A stretch of DNA of 48,252 nt from Candidatus Dichloromethanomonas elyunquensis (GTDB lineage Bacteria; Bacillota; Desulfitobacteriia; Desulfitobacteriales; Syntrophobotulaceae), in contig LNDB01000018.1 of the NCBI GenBank assembly GCA_001515265.1, positions 1-48,252 on the forward strand, read 5' to 3'. A model generated the notes under the pieces. It worked only from the letters and a program-made list of their open reading frames with translations, did no database searches and was not told where the DNA came from. How positions within the stretch are numbered: position 1 is the stretch's first letter; the number at the start of each line of letters is the position of its first letter. A program made the position numbers and the translations under genes. Of the stretch, positions 43,486 through 48,252 are shown piece after piece.

Positions 43486-44679
43486 TCATTCACCTGCCGC
43501 ACAGGATAAGGGACCTGCCTGCCTTTTCTCCGCAACATAATTCTCAATCTGTTCCGCTTTATGAAAACAATACTTGCACGCAACCCCGCACTGGGCAGCG
43601 CATTGCGGCTTATTATCCATGAAATAATCGAGCTTGGGCAAAGACTCAAATATTTCCTTCATCTTCAGCGTTCCGTACGGATGGAAAACTTTGTTCATAA
43701 AACGTGAATTGTAAGTATTATAGAATTCATTCAGCGCATATTCCGGATCGGTAGCGCCAAACATATAGGCCTTTATCTTATTTATTAATTCCGGCTTGGG
43801 GTGATCCCTGCCAACCAGCTTGATGCTGTTCACTCCCATTTTCTCATAATCGGGGATTTCCCAAGGGTAAATAATCCGGTTAAGTACCATTTGAATTGCC
43901 GGACTTTTAAAGGTAATTTGATCGCAAATGAATTTAGGGAATTCCCTGAACAAAGGGCTGCATTTATGAATGTTTTCTTGCTTGCCAAACAAGGCATAGT
44001 GAATATTCTTGGTCGGACAACAAAATATGCAGCCCTCATCGGCCATCAATTCCAAGCCAACATCAGGCAGCAGCTTTTTAAATGATTCTATAAAAGCAAA
44101 ATCCTTGTTGAGATCGGAAGTAGGAATGATATTAGAGATTCCTAGATTTTCGCTGGCATATTTGGCTTGGTTAATCGACCGGATATCCATCATCGTTGAA
44201 GCGTTCACGGCCAACCCGCTGAATTCCTCTTTCAGGAAGTCGGCAAGAAGCTGGCTCCCAACCGTAATGCTTCGCACCCCGATATCCGCCAGATGCTCAA
44301 CAAACTGCTTCAGTTGGGGAATATTTGATTCAAAGTCATACAGGGAAACGGTTGAGATATTATTCATCAGATAAATGAACGTCAGCCCGTTATCTGAAAG
44401 CTCTTTGATATAGGGCCTTAAATCTTCCAGTGTCCGGATTTTGCCGCTGTCTTCCTGCAAATTAACCGACCGGCCATGTTCATGTCCTGATTTTGCATAG
44501 GAAGTAACAGGCAAACTGTTATATACGGAGCGGATTTTATACTTCGCCTTATCCTGGCTGTTAAGCCTTATTAATTCCTGAATATACCCATAATCAAACA
44601 ATAAAGGAACTGAGTAGTACAGTTCCTGCGTCTGATTCTTTGGGGGAAATTTTTGTTTTTTCTTAAAGATATTGATCAC
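43486..44679 (-). CDS. Peptidase U32 family-like protein
   Basis: 397 aa. U32-type TIM-barrel features: NGLTFIYLMNNISTVSLYDF, LADIGVRSITVGSQLLADFL, LELMADEGCIFCC and a cluster of Cys in the central region. The C-terminus adds CAAQCGVACKYC. U32 proteins are proteases or, as in UbiU/UbiV, RlhA and TrhP, Fe-S hydroxylation factors. A GTG start with AGAGAGG upstream is preferred over the TTG abutting the RBS. Lies 15 bases after the radical SAM/SPASM gene, so tightly co-transcribed. Role in the cluster is inferred. Confidence 0.78.
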   Translation of the reverse strand: MINIFKKKQKFPPKNQTQELYYSVPLLFDYGYIQELIRLNSQDKAKYKIRSVYNSLPVTSYAKSGHEHGRSVNLQEDSGKIRTLEDLRPYIKELSDNGLTFIYLMNNISTVSLYDFESNIPQLKQFVEHLADIGVRSITVGSQLLADFLKEEFSGLAVNASTMMDIRSINQAKYASENLGISNIIPTSDLNKDFAFIESFKKLLPDVGLELMADEGCIFCCPTKNIHYALFGKQENIHKCSPLFREFPKFICDQITFKSPAIQMVLNRIIYPWEIPDYEKMGVNSIKLVGRDHPKPELINKIKAYMFGATDPEYALNEFYNTYNSRFMNKVFHPYGTLKMKEIFESLPKLDYFMDNKPQCAAQCGVACKYCFHKAEQIENYVAEKRQAGPLSCAAGE

Positions 44680-44694
44680 GAATATCAACCTCTC

Positions 44695-46155
44695 TTAAAT
44701 CACGAGAAACTCCTTCAGCTTGTTTTCGGCGTGAACAGGAGTTTCGATCCGTTTAATAGATTCTTCTAAAATATTTTTCATCATCTTGGCGCTCCGGAAT
44801 TGATGCCTGAATAAAAAGTTCAAGAACCTCGGGTTATATTTCGGCATATCGTCATAATCAATTTCATTAATAACCCGTATGATATGGCTGATCACGTGCC
44901 GGTGCGTGTAGCAATTTTCTGGCTCCGGCTTATTCATGGACAAATCATGCTGGATGTTGTCATTGTAGCAGCCGCTATGGCAGCTGTAGAAATAATCACA
45001 GTCGCCGCAATGCCGCAGCATCCGCCGGGTCCCCTCGTACCATTTTTTATGATTGGGATGATCTAAGATATCCTGAACAGATTCCATCTCAAAAATATTT
45101 CCGAAAGACACGGCGGCACTCTCCGGCCAATCCCGGCCGCAATGATAAATCGTACCATCAGGCTGGGTTGAAAACCAGTAATCCTTCCCGGCGCAGTCTG
45201 TAAAAGCGCAGGAACCGCCTGCATCCAAAGCAGCCATCAGGTATCGCTCGCACAGATCCGAATCAGCCGGTCTATAAGTGTCTAAAATCCAATAGTCAAA
45301 GAATTGGCAGATTTTTTCGGCAACTATTTTCCCATCCAGGGTATAGGAATTCATATTTTTATGGGCCGCAAAGATGAGGTTCATCTTGCAGCCCAGGCCT
45401 AAGCGTTTAAAGTATTCGTAATCGTCAATCAGCTGGTGGATATTATCTCTCGTAATGATCATGATGGCGCCGCCCAAGACCTCGTTTTTATCCGCCGTAG
45501 CAATGGACCTCATCAATCTGTTGGTGTTTTTCCGGGTCAAATGGTTTGTCAAACCATCGAAACTAAACCCCGGCCGGATTTTCCACTTCCTTAACATAGC
45601 GGCGTTCCCCTCGTCTATCAGCGTCAAGTTGGATTGCATGCATATATTGACTTTCTGGAATTGCTGCTTGATCAGGGCGTTTGCTTCTTCATAAAATTCT
45701 TTTTCGATCAGCAAAGGTTCGCCACCGTGCCATATCCAGGTACCGACATTCACGTCTTTGAACACTTTTATAATCTGCCTGACCACTTCCAGCGTGACTT
45801 TGTTCCCTTCCGCGTCAAGATCCTTGCGGAACATCACATCGTAGCAATACGGACAATGCAGGTTGCAGGCATGCGTCGTTTTTACGATCAAGGTTGTTTT
45901 ATCGGGGTACGTAATATTTTCTGCGGCAGCCATCTTTTTAAAGTCAATATCCCCCTCAAAATACTCCTTATGCCTTTTTATTTGCTTAAGAGAAATAGAG
46001 AACATCATGCTTTTATTTCCGGCTATAACGTCCAGAATCTCCCCGGAACTCATGCCGGGCATGATCTCCGGGTAAACACAACTGCGCAGCTCCCTTTCGT
46101 ATTTGTTGTTGAATTTTCGGAACTGATACAATTCATCTTTAGCTATTAGTTTCAT
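44695..46155 (-). CDS. Radical SAM/SPASM peptide-modifying enzyme
   Basis: 486 aa. An N-terminal ~85-residue extension without cluster motifs precedes TTHACNLHCPYCYD (C97-x3-C101-x2-C104), WHGGEPLL and a C-terminal SPASM domain with many Cys (CAFTDCAG, YHCGRDWP, HCGDCDYFYSCHSGC, ENC). This architecture is that of RiPP maturases and anaerobic sulfatase-maturase-like enzymes. Start ATG with AAGGGG nine bases upstream. Follows the lipoprotein gene by 11 bases. Confidence 0.9.
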   Translation of the reverse strand: MKLIAKDELYQFRKFNNKYERELRSCVYPEIMPGMSSGEILDVIAGNKSMMFSISLKQIKRHKEYFEGDIDFKKMAAAENITYPDKTTLIVKTTHACNLHCPYCYDVMFRKDLDAEGNKVTLEVVRQIIKVFKDVNVGTWIWHGGEPLLIEKEFYEEANALIKQQFQKVNICMQSNLTLIDEGNAAMLRKWKIRPGFSFDGLTNHLTRKNTNRLMRSIATADKNEVLGGAIMIITRDNIHQLIDDYEYFKRLGLGCKMNLIFAAHKNMNSYTLDGKIVAEKICQFFDYWILDTYRPADSDLCERYLMAALDAGGSCAFTDCAGKDYWFSTQPDGTIYHCGRDWPESAAVSFGNIFEMESVQDILDHPNHKKWYEGTRRMLRHCGDCDYFYSCHSGCYNDNIQHDLSMNKPEPENCYTHRHVISHIIRVINEIDYDDMPKYNPRFLNFLFRHQFRSAKMMKNILEESIKRIETPVHAENKLKEFLVI

Positions 46156-46166
46156 ATGCATACCCC

Positions 46167-46946
46167 TTATATTTTCAGTTGAGCGTTTTCTTCAGAATCG
46201 ACCTTCCAAACCCCGTTTACCTGAAGTAAAATAATTCTTTCCTCATATTTGCTTACCCAAAAGTTGCCCCCATTTTGCGCTGCATTGATCACGATGGTAA
46301 ACTTCAAAAAAGCCCCTTCCTGATTATTTAATTGGGGGATTTGATTAAAACTTATATCGTCAAGGCATAAAGACTTCACTTGTCTGGTATCCTTGTTTTT
46401 GATGCTTTCTGATTTGAAATTGGGGAAAAAGCTGTCCAAAGAATTTTGGAAATTCGCCGTCGTGTAACTGCTTCCCGGCATTTGCGACACTGCTTCAAGC
46501 TTCTTATAATCGGTAGATTTGAACTCTACCAGCCACCGGGCGGCCTCTTCATAAGCGGCTTTCTCTTTGTCTGTTTTGGCAGCATTATTTTGGACATCGA
46601 CCTGATACCCCAAGCTATACAAAGATAACCCGGAATTGGCTGAAGGTTTCTGCTCCGGCTCAGGCTTGCTTGGCTGAGCCGGTTCAGGCTTTGGCTGGAC
46701 TTGTGGTTGGACAATGGGTTTAGTTTTTGCTTCGGTTTTGGCTTCCGGCTGCGGATCTTGCCCAGGTTCAGCCTCTTTAATCGGCTCAAGCTCTTTTTCC
46801 GCGCTTTGATTGTCTTTTTGAGTCTGGGTATCCTGCTGGACCGGAACATTCTGGACCGGCTCAGTCTTTTTGGGACTGCATCCAAAAAGAGTTAAGGACA
46901 AAACAAGGAGCAGAATAGAAAATGTTTTAACTCTTGACTTTAACAT
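46167..46946 (-). CDS. Lipoprotein with Pro/Lys/Gln/Glu-rich linker
   Basis: 259 aa. Lipobox ending at Cys23 (LTLFGC), a long charged low-complexity linker (~24-105, with QPQVQPKPEPAQPSKPEPEQ), and a globular C-terminal domain (~110-259) with NGVWKVDSEEN near its end, NTF2/Tim44-like in pattern. It should be anchored on the outer face of the membrane with its domain reaching into the wall. Start overlaps the previous gene by 20 bases; RBS AGGAGG. Confidence 0.8.
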   Translation of the reverse strand: MLKSRVKTFSILLLVLSLTLFGCSPKKTEPVQNVPVQQDTQTQKDNQSAEKELEPIKEAEPGQDPQPEAKTEAKTKPIVQPQVQPKPEPAQPSKPEPEQKPSANSGLSLYSLGYQVDVQNNAAKTDKEKAAYEEAARWLVEFKSTDYKKLEAVSQMPGSSYTTANFQNSLDSFFPNFKSESIKNKDTRQVKSLCLDDISFNQIPQLNNQEGAFLKFTIVINAAQNGGNFWVSKYEERIILLQVNGVWKVDSEENAQLKI

Positions 46947-47193
46947 GGTCGTATCCTCCTTTCGGGCCTACCGGAACATCCTCATCACCTATTTTGATAT
47001 AGGTTTGGGAAAGTGTTTTTTTCTCTGAAGGGTCAGCAGTTCTGCGACGTTCGTCCATATTCATCTCCATTTCCTCCAGCTGAGACAATATGGCAAGCCT
47101 GATAAATCTTTCCTTGCTCATCCCAATCGACGTGCTGAATCCTTCCGTTCTTTGATTTAAGTTATCTGAAACCTCTAGTTCCCATTTAAACAT
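46927..47193 (-). CDS. Small hypothetical protein
   Basis: 88 aa, hydrophilic, no signal peptide. An alpha-helical, ribbon-helix-helix-like segment (GMSKERFIRLAILSQLEEMEM) is followed by a basic-acidic linker and KIGDEDVPVGPKGGYDHV. RBS AAGGAG. Between the prepilin peptidase and lipoprotein genes. Not recognised. Confidence 0.65.
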   Translation of the reverse strand: MFKWELEVSDNLNQRTEGFSTSIGMSKERFIRLAILSQLEEMEMNMDERRRTADPSEKKTLSQTYIKIGDEDVPVGPKGGYDHVKVKS

Positions 47194-47222
47194 ATCCCTA
47201 TCTCCTTAGAAAAACAATGTTA

Positions 47223-47735
47223 CTAAAACAATATTGTAGTGACGATATAGCATAACGCGATCAGAGCGGCTCCGCCGCCGGGGAAAAATCTACTTTTTAC
47301 GCCGTTGGCAAAGGAATTGTTGTTTTCTCCGATAGCGATCAAAACAAGTGAATCTGTTTTTACATCATGAATAGTTCGGGATAAGCCTTTAACCCGTACA
47401 GTTTGAAAAAAGAAATAAAAGAAAGCTGAAAACATGAAGAGCGCTGAATTAAAGAAGAAGGCCCAGGGTGTTAAAAACAGGCTTAGCGCCAACAGCAATT
47501 TAACATCACCTCCCCTCATCGCCCCGTGGGAATAGACGAATAAGAGAATTAAGAAAAGGAATAAGAAAGAAAAGCCATAACTTACGGAATATGTTTTGGC
47601 GTATATGATATAAATTATCCCGATAATAAACCCGGGCATTGTCACCCAATTATATATTTTCCGCTTCCGCCAATCCGTCAGAACACAGATTGACAGCATT
47701 ATTAAAGGGATCAGCAATGCTAAATCATTGACCAT
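47223..47735 (-). CDS. Prepilin peptidase, A24 family (CpaA/TadV-like)
   Basis: 170 aa, about five membrane helices and no N-terminal methylase domain, as in Tad/Flp systems. The two catalytic aspartates are visible: Asp21 in LTDWRKRKIYN and Asp77 in MRGGDVKLLLA. It cleaves the leader of Flp pilin and TadE/F pseudopilins at the cytoplasmic face of the membrane. Lies 26 bases after the TadE-like gene. Confidence 0.9.
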   Translation of the reverse strand: MVNDLALLIPLIMLSICVLTDWRKRKIYNWVTMPGFIIGIIYIIYAKTYSVSYGFSFLFLFLILLFVYSHGAMRGGDVKLLLALSLFLTPWAFFFNSALFMFSAFFYFFFQTVRVKGLSRTIHDVKTDSLVLIAIGENNNSFANGVKSRFFPGGGAALIALCYIVTTILF

Positions 47736-47761
47736 TCCTTACATCATCCTTACATTTCAAA

Positions 47762-48252
47762 TTATGGTGAGATTTTTAAAGCAGCGTCTTTGGCTACTTT
47801 GATAGTCCAATAGGGGGTTGAATTTACAATTTGGGTAAAGCCGCGTCTTACTCTGACTTCAATGTAAGCCACATAGGACGGCTCAGTGATAGAGTGACCG
47901 TCAATCGGGCTTACTGCCGGCAAAACATCGGAATTATAGGTTTTATAATAAAGCGTTGCTTTATTGACATACATAACCGGCGAGCCCGGCAGCGGATCGA
48001 GGTTATTGTCTAAAGATAAATTTTTCTTTACCATCTCTAAAAAAACAACATCCGCTTGCGCTGGGTCTATTACCAAAACCCCTTGATTTAATTTGGCCTG
48101 GTCGGTTTGCTGGCTGGCTGCTAAAGCGGCAAATTTCACACTGTCCGTTATTCCCCGTTTGATGTTTATGGCGTGGTAGTAGTCCGTCCCCCAGCCAATA
48201 AGGGCAAGAGTAATGCCTAAAAAAATCAGCAGTTCAATCAAAGATGAACCCC
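47762..48252 (-). CDS. TadE-like pseudopilin (partial at window end)
   Basis: At least 163 codons; the frame continues beyond the window, so the start codon is not seen. The visible N-terminus GSSLIELLIFLGITLALIGWG is a class III prepilin-type signal (small residue, cleavage, Glu at +3 to +5, hydrophobic helix). The C-terminal part is a soluble beta-rich domain. It indicates that more Tad/Flp pilus genes lie to the right. Confidence 0.78.
   Translation of the reverse strand, partial: GSSLIELLIFLGITLALIGWGTDYYHAINIKRGITDSVKFAALAASQQTDQAKLNQGVLVIDPAQADVVFLEMVKKNLSLDNNLDPLPGSPVMYVNKATLYYKTYNSDVLPAVSPIDGHSITEPSYVAYIEVRVRRGFTQIVNSTPYWTIKVAKDAALKISP

Overview
The window reads as chromosome of a low-to-mid GC, endospore-forming anaerobic Firmicute, most likely a clostridial relative of Desulfitobacterium, Dehalobacter or Desulfosporosinus. 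The grounds are a gerA-type germinant receptor operon, a prkA-yhbH-spoVR sporulation cluster, strong GGAGG-type ribosome binding sites, frequent GTG/TTG starts, CooT, DUF3842, FmdE and CGGC proteins typical of anaerobes, and repeated Gram-positive mobile elements. The taxonomic placement is an inference; no rRNA or tRNA gene is present.

Layout. 0.3-4.2 kb: germinant receptor operon gerXA-gerXC-gerXB. 4.2-6.4 kb: two-component system (PocR/LytS-type kinase, AraC-type regulator). 6.6-8.0 kb: TM1266-like regulator and M23 peptidase. 8.0-10.3 kb: AEC transporter and branched-chain aminotransferase, followed by a 155-bp palindromic element. 10.5-11.5 kb: soluble chemoreceptor with a PrpR_N sensor. 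11.7-16.2 kb: spoVR, yhbH, prkA. 16.5-20 kb: AbrB-like transporter, an FmdE paralogue with a decayed methyltransferase, and an Nramp transporter. 20.5-22 kb: ParA plus a lysine-repeat partner. 22.2-23.8 kb: ArsR-controlled redox operon with a gutted permease. 23.9-25.2 kb: MNT antitoxin with a HEPN remnant, and HigBA. 25.9-29.7 kb: remnant of an integrative element (integrase, excisionase, sigma-like regulator, attenuator-like leaders, a tRNA-end attachment site) and decayed genes.

29.75-41.3 kb is a redox and metal-uptake region: flavodoxin, flavin reductase, a FepBDC-type ABC importer, FmdE and a SAM methyltransferase, then (beyond an insertion) CooT, DUF3842, an SDR and a CGGC protein. The insertion (35.8-39.2 kb) carries an IS91-family transposase, a small zinc-ribbon gene, two membrane proteins and a TPR protein. 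It is flanked by diverged ~220-bp direct repeats; one repeat still contains the last codons of cooT, so cooT once lay directly upstream of the methyltransferase-FmdE-ABC operon. The repeats contain a terminator-like RNA structure that recurs a third time in front of the CGGC gene.

41.7-48.25 kb is the most unusual part. The end of a Tad/Flp-type pilus locus (TadE-like pseudopilin, prepilin peptidase) runs into a small protein, a lipoprotein, a radical SAM/SPASM enzyme, a U32-family protein, an exported protein with a long array of aromatic-X-Asn triplets, and a second radical SAM protein. I propose that this is a pilus-linked peptide-modification system in which the triplet-repeat protein is the substrate. 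The aromatic-X-Asn array is seen directly; the chemistry is inference by analogy with radical SAM three-residue cyclophane maturases.
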